Shown: positions 12,318 through 24,778 of the stretch, in pieces | How positions within the stretch are numbered: position 1 is the first letter of the stretch | Layout: every line of letters begins with the position of its first letter | NCBI RefSeq assembly: GCF_050003625.1 | Contig: NC_134398.1 | Coordinates: forward strand, 110,502,171-110,566,170 | Direction of reading: 5' to 3' | DNA length: 64,000 bases | Source of the DNA: Haematobia irritans | Lineage: Eukaryota; Arthropoda; Insecta; Diptera; Muscidae | Program-made: the position numbers and the translations under genes | The notes under the pieces: model-generated | What the model was told of the DNA's origin: nothing | Database searches by the model: none | The model's input: only the letters and a program-made list of their open reading frames with translations

Positions 12318-15300
12318 TCATCGCTACATCGACTCAGAATTTAATTCTAAGACGATCGGTATACTAAACGATGGGTCTCAGACTTTTCCTTCTTGGCGTT
12401 ACATACAAATGCACAAACTTATTATACCCTGTACCACAGTAGTGGTGAAGGGTATAAAAATATGGGAAACATTTAAATCTGGAGCAATTTTAAGAAAACT
12501 TCGCAAAAGTTTATTTATGATTTATCGCTCGATATATATGTATTAGAAGTTTAGGAAAATTAGAGTCATTTTTACAACTTTTCCACTAAGCAGTGGCGAT
12601 TTTACAAGGAAAATGTTGGTATTTTGACCATTTTTGTCGAAATCAGAAAAACATATATATGGGAGCTATATCTAAAACTGAACCGATTTCAACCAAATTT
12701 GGCACGCATAGCTACAATGCTAATTCTACTCCCTGTGCAAAATTTCAACTAAATCGGAGCAAAAAATTGGCCTCTGTGGTCATATGAGTGTAAATCGGGC
12801 GAAAGCTATATATGGGAGCTATATCTAAATCAGAACCGATTTCAACCAAATTTGACACGCATAGCTACAATGCTAATTATACTCCCTGTGCAAAATTTCA
12901 ACTAAATCGGAGCAAAAAATTGGCCTCTGTGGTCATTTGAGTGTAAATCGGGCGAAAGCTATATATGGGAGCTATATCTAAATCTGAACCGATTTCAACC
13001 AAATTTGGCACGCATAGCAACAATGCTAATTCTACTCCCTGTGCAAAATTTCAACTAAATCGGAGCAAAAAATTGGCCTCTGTGGTCATATGAGTGTAAA
13101 TCGGGCGAAAGCTATATATGGGAGCTATATCTAAATCTGAACCGATTTCCACCAAATTTGACACGCATAGCTATAATGCTAATTCTACTCTCTGTGCAAA
13201 ATTTCAACTAAATCGGAGTTAAAAATTGGCCTCTGTGGTCATATGAGTGTAAATCGGGCGAATGCTATATATGGGAGCTATATCTAAATCTGGACCGATT
13301 TCAACCAAATTTGACACGCATAGCTACAATGCTAATTCTACTCCCTGTGCAAAATTTCAACTAAATCGGAGCAAAAAATTGGCCTCTGTGGTTATTTGTG
13401 TGTAAATCGGTTGAAAGCTATATATGGGAGCTATATCTAAATCTGAACCGATTTCAACCAAATTTGACACGCATAGCTATAACCTAATTCTACTCCCTGT
13501 GCAAAATTTCAACTAAATCGGAGCAAAAAATTGGCCTCTGTGGACAAATGAGTGTAAATCGGGCGAAAGCTATATATGGGAGCTATATCTAAATCTGAAC
13601 CGATTTGGCTGATATTTTGCAAGTTTTTCGAGACTCGTAAAATATTCGGATGTACGAAATTTGAGAAAGATCGGTTGATATACACGGCAATTATGACCAT
13701 TTTTGTCGAAATCAGAAAAACGTATATATGGCAGCTAAATCAATAGGGATCGTCTTTGAGCCGAAACAGGACCCTATACCAAATTTTAAGACAATCGGAC
13801 TAAAACTGCGAGCTGTACTTTGCACACAAAAATACATCAACAGACAGACAGACAGACAGACAGACAGACGGACATCGCTAAATCGACTCAGAATTTAATT
13901 CTAAGACGATCGGTATACTAAACGATGGGTCTCAGACTTTTCCTTCTTGGCGTTACATACAAATGCACAAACCTATTATACCCTGTACCACAGTAGTTGT
14001 GAAGGGTATAAAAATATGGGAAACATTTAAATCTGAAGCAATCTTAAGGAAACTTCGCAAACGTTTATTTATGATTTATCGCTCGATATATATGTATTAG
14101 AAGTTTAAGAAAATTAGAGTCATTTTTTCAACTATTCGACTAAGCAGTGGCGATTTTACAAGGAAAATGTTGCTATTTTGACCATTTTTGTCGAAATCAG
14201 AAAAACATATATATGGGAGCTATATCTAAATCTGAACCGATTTCAACCAAATTTGGCACGCATAGCAACAACGCTAATTCTACTCTCTGTCCAAAATTTC
14301 AACTAAATCGGAGCAAAAAATTAGCCTCTGTGGTCATATGAGTGTAAATCGGGCGAAAGCTATATATGGGAGATATATCTAAATCTGAACCGATTTCAAC
14401 CAAATTTGGCACGCATAGCAATAATGCAAATTCTACTCCCTGTGCAAAATTTCAACTAAATCGGAGTTAAAAATTGGCCTCTGTGGTCATATGAGTGTAA
14501 ATCGGGCGAAAGCTATATATGGGAGCTATATCTCAATCTGAACCGATTTCAACCAAATTTGGCACGCATAGCAACAATGCTAATTCTACTCCCTGTGCAA
14601 AATTTCAACTAAATCGGAGCAAAAAATTAGCCTCTGTGGTCATATGAGTGTAAATCGGGCGAAAGCTATATATGGGAGCTATATCTAAATCTGAACCGAT
14701 TTCCACCAAATTTGACACGCATAGCTATAATGCTAATTCTACTCCCTGTGCAAAATTTCAACTAAATCGGAGCAAAAAATTGGCCTCTGTGGACAAAGGA
14801 GTGTAAATCGGGCGAAAGCTATATATGGGAGCTATATCTAAATCTGAACCGATTTGGATGATATTTTGCAAGTTTTTCGAGACTCATAAAATATGGGGAT
14901 GTACGGAATTTGAGGAAGATCGGTTGATATACACGCCAATTATGACCAGATCGGTGAAAAATGTATATGGCAGCTATATCTAAATCTGAACCGATTTTTT
15001 CCAAAATCAATAGGGATCGTCTTTGAGCCGAAACAGGACCCCATACCAAATTTTAGGACAATCGGACTAAAACTGCGAGCTGTACTTTGCACACAAAAAT
15101 ACATCAACAGACAGACAGACAGACGGACAGACGGACAGACGGACAGACGGACAGACGGACAGACAGACAGACAGACGGTCATCGCTACATCGACTCAGAA
15201 TTTAATTCTAAGACGATCGGTATACTAAACGATGGGTCTCAGACTTTTCCTTCTTGGCGTTACATACAAATGCACAAACTTATTATACCCTGTACCACAG

Positions 15301-17211
15301 TAGTGGTGAAGGGTATAAAAATATGGGAAACATTTAAATCTGGAGCAATTTTAAGAAAACTTCGCAAAAGTTTATTTATGATTTATCGGTCGATATATAT
15401 GTATTAGAAGTTTAGGAAAATTAGAGTCATTTTTACAACTTTTCCACTAAGCAGTGGCGATTTTACAAGGAAAATGTTGGTATTTTGACCATTTTTGTCG
15501 AAATCAGAAAAACATATATATGGGAGCTATATCTAAAACTGAACCGATTTCAACCAAATTTGGCACGCATAGCTACAATGCTAATTCTACTCCCTGTGCA
15601 AAATTTCAACTAAATCGGAGCAAAAAATTGGCCTCTGTGGTCATATGAGTGTAAATCGGGCGAAAGCTATATATGGGAGCTATATCTAAATCAGAACCGA
15701 TTTCAACCAAATTTGACACGCATAGCTACAATGCTAATTCTACTCCCTGTGCAAAAGTTCAACTAAATCGGAGCAAAAAATTGGCCTCTGTGGTTATTTG
15801 AGTGTAAATCGGTTGAAAGCTATATACGGGAGCTATATCTAAATCTGAACCGATTTCCACCAAATTTGACACGCATAGCTATAATGCTAATTCTACTCCC
15901 TGTGCAAAATGTCAACTAAATCGGAGCAAAAAATTGGCCTCTGTGGACAAATGAGTGTAAATCGGGCGAAAGCTATATATGGGAGCTATATCTAAATCTG
16001 AACCGATTTGGCTGATATTTTGCAAGTTTTTCGAGACTCATAAACTATTCGGATGTACGAAATTTGAGAAAGATCGGTTGATATACACGGCAATTATGAC
16101 CATTTTTGTCGAAATCAGAAAAACATATATATGGCAGCTAAATCAATAGGGATCGTCTTTGAGCCGACACAGGACCCTATACCAAATTTTAAGACAATCG
16201 GACTAAAACTGCGAGCTGTACTTTGCACACAAAAATACATCAACAGACAGACAGACGGACAGACAGACAGACAGACGGACATCGCTAAATCGACTCAGAA
16301 TTTAATTCTAAGACGATCGGTATACTAAACGATGGGTCTCAGACTTTTCCTTCTTTGCGTTACATACAAATGCACAAACTTATTATACCCTGTACCACAG
16401 TAGTGGTGAAGGGTATAAAAATATGGGAAACATTTAAATCTGAAGCAATCTTAAGGAAACTTCGCAAAAGTTTATTTATGATTTATCGCTCGATATATAT
16501 GTATTAGAAGTTTAAGAAAATTAGAGTCATTTTTTCAACTATTCGACTAAGCAGTGGCGATTTTACAAGGAAAATGTTGCTATTTTGACCATTTTTGTCG
16601 AAATCAGAAAAACATATATATGGGAGCTATATCTAAATCTGCACCGATTTCAACCAAATTTGGCACGCATAGCAACAATGCTAATTCTACTCTCTGTCCA
16701 AAATTTCAACTAAATCGGAGCAAAAAATTAGCCTCTGTGGTCATATGAGTGTAAATCGGGCGAAAGCTATATATGGGAGCTATATCTAAATCTGAACCGA
16801 TTTCCAGCAAATTTGACACGCATAGCTATAATGCTAATTCTACTCCCTGTGCAAAATTACAACTAAATCGGAGCAAAAAATTGGCCTCTGTGGACAAAGG
16901 AGTGTAAATCGGGCGAAAGCTATATATGGGAGCTATATCTAAATCTGAGCCGATTTGGATGATATTTTGCAAGTTTTTCGAGACTCATAAAATATTGGGA
17001 TGTACGGAATTTGAGGAAGATCGGTTGATATACACGCCATGACCAGATCGGTGAAAAATATATATGGCAGCTATATCTAAATCTGAACCGATTTTTTCCA
17101 AAATCAATAGGGATCGTCTTTGAGCCGAAACATGACCCTATACCAAATTTTAGGACAATCGGACTAAAACTGCGAGCTGTACTTTGCACACAAAAATACA
17201 TCAACAGACAG

Positions 17212-17253
<42 letters not shown>

Positions 17254-17474
17254 GGACATCGCTAAATCGACTCAGAATTTAATTCTAAGACGATCGGTAT
17301 ACTAAACGATGGGTCTCAGACTTTTCCTTCTTGGCGTTACATACAAATGCACAAACTTATTATACCCTGTACCACAGTAGTGGTGAAGGGTATAAAAATA
17401 TGGGAAACATTTAAATCTGGAGCAATTTTAAGAAAACTTCGCAAAAGTTTATTTATGATTTATCGATCGATATA

Positions 17475-17493
17475 AAGGGTGATTTGTTAAGAG
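17475..17493 (+). repeat. Mariner left terminal inverted repeat
   Basis: AAGGGTGATTTGTTAAGAG; its first 10 bases match the reverse complement of the right end exactly. Preceded by TA. Confidence 0.8.
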
Positions 17494-17581
17494 CTTGATA
17501 ACTTTTTTTTTAAAAAAAACGCATAAAATTTGCAAAATCTCATCGGTTCTTTATTTGAAACGTTAGATTGGTCCATGACAT

Positions 17582-18294
17582 TTACTTTTTGAAGATAATT
17601 TCATTTAAATGTTGACCGCGGCTGCGTCTTAGGTGGTCCATTCGGAAAGTCCAATTTTGGGCAACTTTTTCGAGCATTTCGGCCGGAATAGCCCGAATTT
17701 CTTCGGAAATGTTGTCTTCCAAAGCTGGAATAGTTGCTGGCTTATTTCTGTAGACTTTAGACTTGACGTAGCCCCACAAAAAATAGTCTAAAGGCGTCAA
17801 ATCGCATGATCTTGGTGGCCAACTTACCGGTCCATTTCTTGAGATGAATTGTTCTCCGAAGTTTTCCCTCAAAATGGCCATAGAATCGCGAGCTGTGTGG
17901 CATGTAGCGCCATCTTGTTGAAACCACATGTCAACCAAGTTCAGTTCTTCCATTTTTGGCAACAAAAAGTTTGTTAGCATCGAACGATAGCGATCGCCAT
18001 TCACCGTAACGTTGCGTCCAACAGCATCTTTGAAAAAATACGGTCCAATGATTCCACCAGCGTACAAACCACACCAAACAGTGCATTTTTCGGGATGCAT
18101 GGGCAGTTCTTGAACGGCTTCTGGTTGCTCTTCACTCCAAATGCGGCAATTTTGCTTATTTACGTAGCCATTCAACCAGAAATGAGCCTCATCGCTGAAC
18201 AAAATTTGTCGATAAAAAAGCGGATTTTCTGCCACTGATTTTGGTAATAAAATTCAATGATTTGCAAGCGTTGCTCGTTAGTAAGTCTATTCAT
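17582..18294 (-). pseudogene. Mariner transposase (DD41D), deleted and frameshifted
   Basis: The C-terminal catalytic part is open from 18235 to 17582 (about 217 residues). It shows the first aspartate in FSDEAHFW (residue 15), the second in QQDGATCHTA (residue 108) and the third in DLTPLDYFLWG (residue 150). That leaves 41 residues between the last two: DD41D. The true ATG lies at 18294 and begins MNRLTNEQRLQIIEFYYQN, the start of the helix-turn-helix region. After about 20 codons an internal deletion near 18240 joins it to the catalytic part in another frame. The first codon of the long open stretch is GTG, so it has no natural start. The DNA-binding domains are missing. Cut-and-paste transposase family; this copy cannot encode an active protein. 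Confidence 0.9.
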
Positions 18295-18388
18295 GATGAA
18301 ATGTCAAAGCATACTGAGCATCTTTCTCTTTGACACCATGTCTGAAATCCCACGTGATCTGTCGAATACTAATGCATGAAAATCCTAA

Positions 18389-18407
18389 CCTCAAAAGAAT
18401 CACCCTT
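18389..18407 (-). repeat. Mariner right terminal inverted repeat
   Basis: Reads AAGGGTGATTCTTTTGAGG on the minus strand. Followed by the TA duplication. Confidence 0.8.
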
Positions 18408-19572
18408 TATATGTATTAGAAGCTTAGGAAAATTAGAGTCATTTTTACAACTTTTCCACTAAGCAGTGGCGGTTTTACAAGGCAAATGTTGGTATTTTGA
18501 CCATTTTTGTCGAAATCAGAAAAACATATATATGGGAGCTATATCTAAATCTGAACCGATTTCAACCAAACCAATGCTAATTCTACTCCCTGTGCAAAAT
18601 TTCAACTAAATCGGAGCAAAAAATTGGCCTCTGTGGTCATATGAGTGTAAATCGGGCGAAAGCTATATATGGGAGCTATATCTAAATCTGAACCGATTTC
18701 AACCAAATTTGACACGCATAGCAACAATGCTAATTCTACTCCCTGTGCAAAATTTCAACTAAATCGGAGTTAAAAATTGGACTCTGTGGTCATATGAGTG
18801 TAAATCGGGCGAAAGCTATATATGGGAGCTATATCTAAATCTGAACCGATTTCAACCAAATTTGGCACGCATAGCAACAATGCTAATTCTACTCCCTATG
18901 CAAAATTTCAACTAAATCGGAGCAAAAAATTAGCCTCTGTGGTCATATGAGTGTAAATCGGGCGAAAGCTATATATGGGAGCTATATCTAAATCTGAACC
19001 GATTTCCACCAAATTTGACACGCATAGCTATAATGCTAATTCTACTCCCTGTGCAAAATTTCAACTAAATCGGAGCAAAAAATTGGCCTCTGTGGACAAA
19101 GGAGTGTAAATCGGGCGAAAGCTATATATGGGAGCTATATCTAAATCTGAACCGATTTGGATGATATTTTGCAAATTTTTCGAGACTCATAAAATATGGG
19201 GATGTACGGAATTTGAGGAAGATCGGTTGATATACACGCCAATTATGACCAGATCGGTGAAAAATATATATGGCAGCTATATCTAAATCTGAACCGATTT
19301 TTTCCAAAATCAATAGGGATCGTCTTTGAGTCGAAACAGGACCCCATACCAAATTTTAGGACAATCGGACTAAAACTGCGAGCTGTACTTTGCACACAAA
19401 AATACATCAACAGACAGACAGACAGACAGACGGACATCGCTAAATCGACTCAGAATTTAATTCTAAGACGATCGGTATACTAAACGATGGGTCTCCGACT
19501 TTTCCATCTTGGCGTTACATACAAATGCACAAACTTATTATACCCTGTACCACAGTAGTGGTGAAGGGTATA

Positions 19573-19649
19573 AAAAAGAGTTTATGCAAAAATTACAAAA
19601 AAGAAATATTCAATATATACTCGAAAGAGTTCAAACTGATGAATAACAA
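19573..19649. other. Short AT-rich spacer between array A and the head modules
   Basis: About 77 bp not shared with the repeat units; no open frame or structure seen. Confidence 0.5.
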
Positions 19650-19897
19650 GTAAGGAAAGTCTAAAGTCGGGCGGGGCCGACTATGTTATACCCTGCACCA
19701 CTTTGTAGATCTAAATTTTCGATACCATATCACATCCGTCAAATGTGTTGGGGCTATATATAAAGGTTTGTCCCAAATACATACATTTAAATATCACTCG
19801 ATCTGGACAGAATTTTATAGACTTCTACAAAATCTATAGACTCAAAATTTAAGTCGGCTAATGCACTAGGGTGGAACACAATGTTAGTAAAAAACTA
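19650..19897 (+). repeat. Head module 1 (left locus)
   Basis: A 248-bp module beginning GTAAGGAAAGTCTAAAGTC. It contains the stem GTCGG/CCGAC and then TATACCCTGCACCAC. Nearly identical to the two modules at 57761 and 58009, so these loci share an origin. Confidence 0.8.
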
Positions 19898-20138
19898 GTA
19901 AGTAAAGTCTAAAGTCGGGCGGAGCCGACTATATTATACCCTTCACCACTATGTAGACAAACATTTATGTTACCATCTCAAATACTTAAAATTTGCTGGG
20001 AGCTATATAAAAGTTTACATTTCCAGATACAAATACTTTTAATGGAAACAATTTTTTGTACTTCTACAAAAACTCTAGAATTAAAATTTAAATCGGCTAA
20101 CGCGCTGGGATGAAACACAATGTTAGTAAAAAAATATG
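19898..20138 (+). repeat. Head module 2 (left locus, divergent)
   Basis: Second head directly after the first, clearly more diverged (GTAAGTAAAG start, GGGCGGAGCCGAC). It carries TATACCCTTCACCACTA at 19935-19951, which matches the reverse complement of the tail hairpin's right arm over 17 bases. It leads directly into a body (AAATATGGGAAATATG). Confidence 0.75.
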
Positions 20139-21727
20139 GGAAATATGAAGCGAGAGAATTTTTAGTGCAATTGTACAAAAGAGATTTATGATTTTTCAGG
20201 CGATACATTTGTATTCGAGATATAGGACAATTAGAGTAATATTTAAAATTTTTGCTACTCAGCAGTGGCGATTTTACAAGGATATTGGTTAGATCTCGCC
20301 AAGATATGTGGTCAAGTGTGGGTTGTGATATATTATTCGGTCTAGTCGGGCGACTTGGAGCCTTATTTAAAACTCATCCGTTCTGTGGAAATTTTGGCAT
20401 TGCAGTGTGTAGGATATGGCTAAGACATGGGGAAATCATCACAGAATTTTGTGTAAAGTGCGAGAATTTTGGCCATATTTGTATTCTCTGAGGAAACTAT
20501 CCAGTCAATTGGAGGAAAATCCTATTGAAAATGGGTCTAAAATATGAAACAGTCTACCATATTTCCCTAACTCTGGTGTACGTATATATGGGAGCTATAT
20601 ACAATCTGAACCAATTTTGACTAAATTTGATATGCATAGTAAGAATAATAATTCTGCTATCTATGCGAAATTTCACGTAAATGGGAGTATAAATTTGGCC
20701 CCCCTACTCATATATATATCTCGGACGGGGATCCATATCTAAATCTGAATCGATTTCAACCAAATTTGGCACAATTACCTATACTACTAAACGTACTCTT
20801 TGTGCGAAATTTGAAGCAAATCACGGCAAAACCCTGGATTTTGAGGCCATATAAGTTCAAATCGGACGAAAGATATATATGGGAGCTATATCTAAATCTG
20901 AATCGATTTTGACCATATTTGGCACATACAATAGTATGTGTTAAAAGTACCGCTTGTGCAAAATTTGAAGTAAGTCAGGGCAAAACTCTGTCTTTTGAGA
21001 CCATATAAGTCCAAATCGGGCGAACGATATGTATGTGAGCTATATCTAAATCTGAACCAATTTTAACAAAATTTGACACACTTAACGATACTATTAAACG
21101 TACCCCTTGTGCAAAATTTGAAGCAAATCACGGCAAAACTCTAGCTTTTGTGGCCATATAAGTTCAAATCGGACGAAAGATATATATGGGAGCTATATCT
21201 AAATTTGAACCGATTTCAATCAAATTTACCAAGCATTAGTAGAATGTCAATACTACCCTCTGGGCAAAATTTCACGAAGATCGGTAGTAAACTTTTGCCT
21301 CTGTGGTCATATGAGTCTAAATCGGACGAAAGATATATATGGGAGCTATATCTAAATCTGAACCGATTTGGCTGATATTTTGTAAGAACATCGGTTGATA
21401 AACACGCTAACTATGACCACATCGGGGATAAATATATATGGCAGCTATATCTAAATCTGAACCGATTTTTTCCAAAACCAATAGCGATTGTCTCTGTTCC
21501 AAGAAAGGGCCTATGCCAAGTTTGAGGACGATCGGACTTAAATTGCGAGCTGTACTTTGTGCACAAAATTACATATACAGACAGACGGACATCGCTAAAT
21601 CGACTCAGAATTTAATTCTAAGCCGATCGGTATACTAAAAGATGGGTCTATGACCACTATTTCTTGGCGTTACATACAAATGCACAAACTTATTATACCC
21701 TGTACCACAGTAGTGGTGAAGGGTGTA
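20139..21727 (+). repeat. Divergent full-length unit of the tandem family
   Basis: Body with GCAGTGGCGATTTTACAAGG at 20264, then a ~330-bp stretch not found in the other units (about 20284-20580), then subrepeats of an older type (GGACGAAAGATATATATGGG) and a tail with only a minimal CAGA run and a hairpin at 21694-21727. With the head before it, this is the only place where head, body, subrepeats and tail of one subfamily follow in order, so it is the best model of the ancestral element. Confidence 0.7.
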
Positions 21728-21787
21728 AATATTGTATACATACCTATGCATAAATAAAATTTTCTACACATGAGATTATATGAATAT
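20636..21787 (+). repeat. Tandem duplication, copy 1 (period 1160 bp)
   Basis: Subrepeats and tail of the divergent unit. Copy 2 lies at 21796-22947 after a spacer of about 8 bp. I noticed only two base differences (near 21269/22429 and 21396/22556), so the duplication is recent. It cuts the unit in mid-subrepeat, without head or body. Confidence 0.85.
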
Positions 21788-21795
21788 AGTATAGA

Positions 21796-22947
21796 ATAGT
21801 AAGAATAATAATTCTGCTATCTATGCGAAATTTCACGTAAATGGGAGTATAAATTTGGCCCCCCTACTCATATATATATCTCGGACGGGGATCCATATCT
21901 AAATCTGAATCGATTTCAACCAAATTTGGCACAATTACCTATACTACTAAACGTACTCTTTGTGCGAAATTTGAAGCAAATCACGGCAAAACCCTGGATT
22001 TTGAGGCCATATAAGTTCAAATCGGACGAAAGATATATATGGGAGCTATATCTAAATCTGAATCGATTTTGACCATATTTGGCACATACAATAGTATGTG
22101 TTAAAAGTACCGCTTGTGCAAAATTTGAAGTAAGTCAGGGCAAAACTCTGTCTTTTGAGACCATATAAGTCCAAATCGGGCGAACGATATGTATGTGAGC
22201 TATATCTAAATCTGAACCAATTTTAACAAAATTTGACACACTTAACGATACTATTAAACGTACCCCTTGTGCAAAATTTGAAGCAAATCACGGCAAAACT
22301 CTAGCTTTTGTGGCCATATAAGTTCAAATCGGACGAAAGATATATATGGGAGCTATATCTAAATTTGAACCGATTTCAATCAAATTTACCAAGCATTAGT
22401 AGAATGTCAATACTACCCTCTGTGCAAAATTTCACGAAGATCGGTAGTAAACTTTTGCCTCTGTGGTCATATGAGTCTAAATCGGACGAAAGATATATAT
22501 GGGAGCTATATCTAAATCTGAACCGATTTGGCTGATATTTTGTAAGAACATTGGTTGATAAACACGCTAACTATGACCACATCGGGGATAAATATATATG
22601 GCAGCTATATCTAAATCTGAACCGATTTTTTCCAAAACCAATAGCGATTGTCTCTGTTCCAAGAAAGGGCCTATGCCAAGTTTGAGGACGATCGGACTTA
22701 AATTGCGAGCTGTACTTTGTGCACAAAATTACATATACAGACAGACGGACATCGCTAAATCGACTCAGAATTTAATTCTAAGCCGATCGGTATACTAAAA
22801 GATGGGTCTATGACCACTATTTCTTGGCGTTACATACAAATGCACAAACTTATTATACCCTGTACCACAGTAGTGGTGAAGGGTGTAAATATTGTATACA
22901 TACCTATGCATAAATAAAATTTTCTACACATGAGATTATATGAATAT
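21796..22947 (+). repeat. Tandem duplication, copy 2
   Basis: Matches 20636-21787 at an offset of 1160 bp, including the hairpin (22854-22887) and the following ~60 bp. It ends abruptly at a T-run joined to the poly(C) fragment. Confidence 0.85.
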
Positions 22948-23007
22948 TTTTTTTTTAAGTTGAACCCCCCCCCCCCCCCCCCCATTAAAATCCTGGCTAC
23001 GGCCTTG
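22948..23007. other. Poly(C) fragment, possible transposon end
   Basis: T-run, then AAGTTGAA, 19 consecutive C (22965-22983), then ATTAAAATCCTGGCTACGGCC. The last part, read in reverse, resembles the GGCCGTAGCCAGG-like ends of some insect hAT-type elements. No matching partner end is seen here, so it is either a solo end or a deletion scar. It marks the junction between the divergent unit and array B. Confidence 0.35.
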
Positions 23008-24380
23008 TCTGTGGGCAAATGAGTGTAAATCGGGCGAAAGCTATATATGGGAGATATATCTAAATCTGAACCGATTTCAACCAAATTTGGCACGCATAGC
23101 AACAATGCAAATTCTACTCCCTGTGCAAAATTTCAACTAAATCGGAGCTAAAAATTGGCCTCTGTGGTCATATGAGTGTAAATCGGGCGAAAGCTATATA
23201 TGGGAGCTATATCTAAATCTGAACCGATTTCAACCAAATTTGGCACGCATAGCAACAATGCTAATTCTACTCCCTGTGCCAAATTTCATCTAAATCGCAG
23301 TTAAAAATGGGACTCTGTGGTCATATGAGTGTAAATCGGGCGAAAGCTATATATGGGAGCTATATCTAAATCTGAACCGATTTCAACCAAATTTGGCACG
23401 CATAGCTACAATGCTAATTCTACTCCCTGTGCAAAATTTCAACTAAATCGGAGCAAAAAATTGGCCTCTGTGGTCATAGTGTAAATCGGGAGCTATATAT
23501 AAATCTGAACCGATTTCAACCAAATTTGGCACGCATAGCTACAATGCTAATTATACTCCCTGTGCAAAATTTCAACTAAATCGGAGCAAAAAATTGGCCT
23601 CTGTGGTCATTTGAGTGTAAATCGGGCGAAAGCTATATATGGGAGCTATATCTAAATCTGAACCGATTTCAGCCAAATTTGACACGCATAGCTACAATGC
23701 TAATTCTACTCCCTGTGCAAAATTTCAACTAAATCGGAGCAAAAAATTGGCCTCTGTGGTCATTTGAGTGTAAATCGGGCGAAAGCTATATATGGGAGCT
23801 ATATCTAAATCTGAACCGATTTCAACCAAATTTGGCACTCATAGCTACAATGCTCATTCTACTCCCTGTGCAAAATTTCAACTAAATCGGAGCAAAAAAT
23901 TGGCCTCTGTGGGCAAATGAGTGTAAATCGGGCGAAAGCTATATATGGGAGCTATATCTAAATCAGAACCGATTTCCACCAAATTTGACACGCATAGCTA
24001 TAATGCTAATTCTACTCCCTGTGCAAAATTTCAACTAAATCGGAGCAAAAAATTGGCCTCTGTGGACAAAGGAGTGTAAATCGGGCGAAAGCTATATGTG
24101 GGAGCTATATCTAAATCTGAACCGATTTGGATGATATTTTGCAAGTTTTTCGACACTCATAAAATATTTGGATGTAGGGAATTTGAGGAAGATCGGTTGA
24201 TATACACGCCAATTATGACCAGATCGGTGAAAAATATATATGGCAGCTATATCTAAATCTGAACCGATTTTTTCCAAAATCAATAGAGATCGTCTTTGAG
24301 CCGAAACAGGACCCCATACCAAATTTTAGGACAATCGGACTAAAAGTGCGAGCTGTACTTTGCACACAAAAATACATCAA

Positions 24381-24381
24381 A

Positions 24382-24429
<48 letters not shown>

Positions 24430-24434
24430 GGACA
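24381..24434 (+). repeat. (CAGA)n microsatellite
   Basis: Thirteen or so CAGA repeats, preceded by the private variant ATCAAAAGACAG that is shared with 29766. It therefore also marks the segmental duplication carrying the hAT-like element. Confidence 0.85.
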
Positions 24435-24778
24435 TCGCTAAATCGACTCAGAATTTAATTCTAAGACGATCGGTATACTAAACGATGGGTTTCAGACTTT
24501 TCCTTCTTGGCGTTACATACAAATGCACAAACTTATTATACCCTGTACCACAGTCGTGGTGAAGGGTATAAATATGCGAAACATTTAAATCTGAAGCAAT
24601 TTTAAGGAAACTTCGCAAAAGTTTATTTATGATTTATCGCTCGATATATATGTATTAGAAGTTTAGGAAAATTAGAGTCATTTTTACAACTTTTCGAGTA
24701 AGCAGTGGCGATTTTACAAGGTTGGTATTTTGACCATTTTTGTCGAAATCAGAAAAACATATATATGGGAGCTATATC

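Larger units (their letters stand above)
5090..13985 (+). repeat. 3.0-kb tandem triplication of a two-unit block
   Basis: Three near-identical consecutive blocks: about 5090-8090, 8091-11108 and 11109-13985. Each contains a unit of type GCGGTTTTACAAGGCAAATG followed by a unit marked by AAAACTGAACC. Landmarks recur at 5113, 8115 and 11133 and at 6557, 9575 and 12593. The period is 3002 bp, then 3018 bp; the 16-bp difference lies in the CAGA run. The left edge is set where 4985-5020 stops matching 7990-8025; the right edge is where the hairpin at 13977 and the following body change type. Edges are accurate to a few tens of bases. Confidence 0.85.
17475..18407 (-). mobile_element. Tc1/mariner DD41D (rosa-like) element, internally deleted
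   Basis: A 933-bp insertion bounded by inverted repeats that start AAGGGTGATT at both ends and remain partly matched for about 19 bp. It is flanked by TA target duplications at 17473-17474 and 18408-18409. Removing the element and one TA restores the sequence present at the sister sites 45893-45903 and 48645-48655. The transposase reads on the minus strand and has DD41D spacing, the signature of the rosa-type mariner group. A full-length relative should be about 1.3 kb, so roughly 0.35-0.4 kb of the N-terminal coding region has been lost. The copy is therefore non-autonomous. Confidence 0.9.
1..19572 (+). repeat. Complex tandem array A (15 higher-order units)
   Basis: Each unit runs from an ATATGGGAAACATTT-like start through a body (containing GCAGTGGCGATTTTACAAGG), several ~153-bp subrepeats (containing TATATGGGAGCTATATC), a tail with a CAGA/CGGA microsatellite, and a terminal hairpin ending in GGGTATA. 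Unit ends (last base of GGGTATA) are at 926, 1885, 2411, 4006, 4975, 6420, 7978, 9438, 10996, 12456, 14010, 15317, 16417, 17394 and 19572. The first unit is cut by the window edge. The third is short because its last subrepeat is fused directly to the distal tail near 2323. The last one holds the mariner copy. Short open frames of 60-106 codons recur at the same place in every unit and are a by-product of the repeat. Family name unknown to me; a satellite grown from a transposon is the best reading. Confidence 0.9.

Noticed and set aside
1..19572. Regular ~153-bp repeats as a possible CRISPR array
   Set aside because: There are no unique spacers of even length, the whole 153 bp is repeated, and the sequence is eukaryotic.
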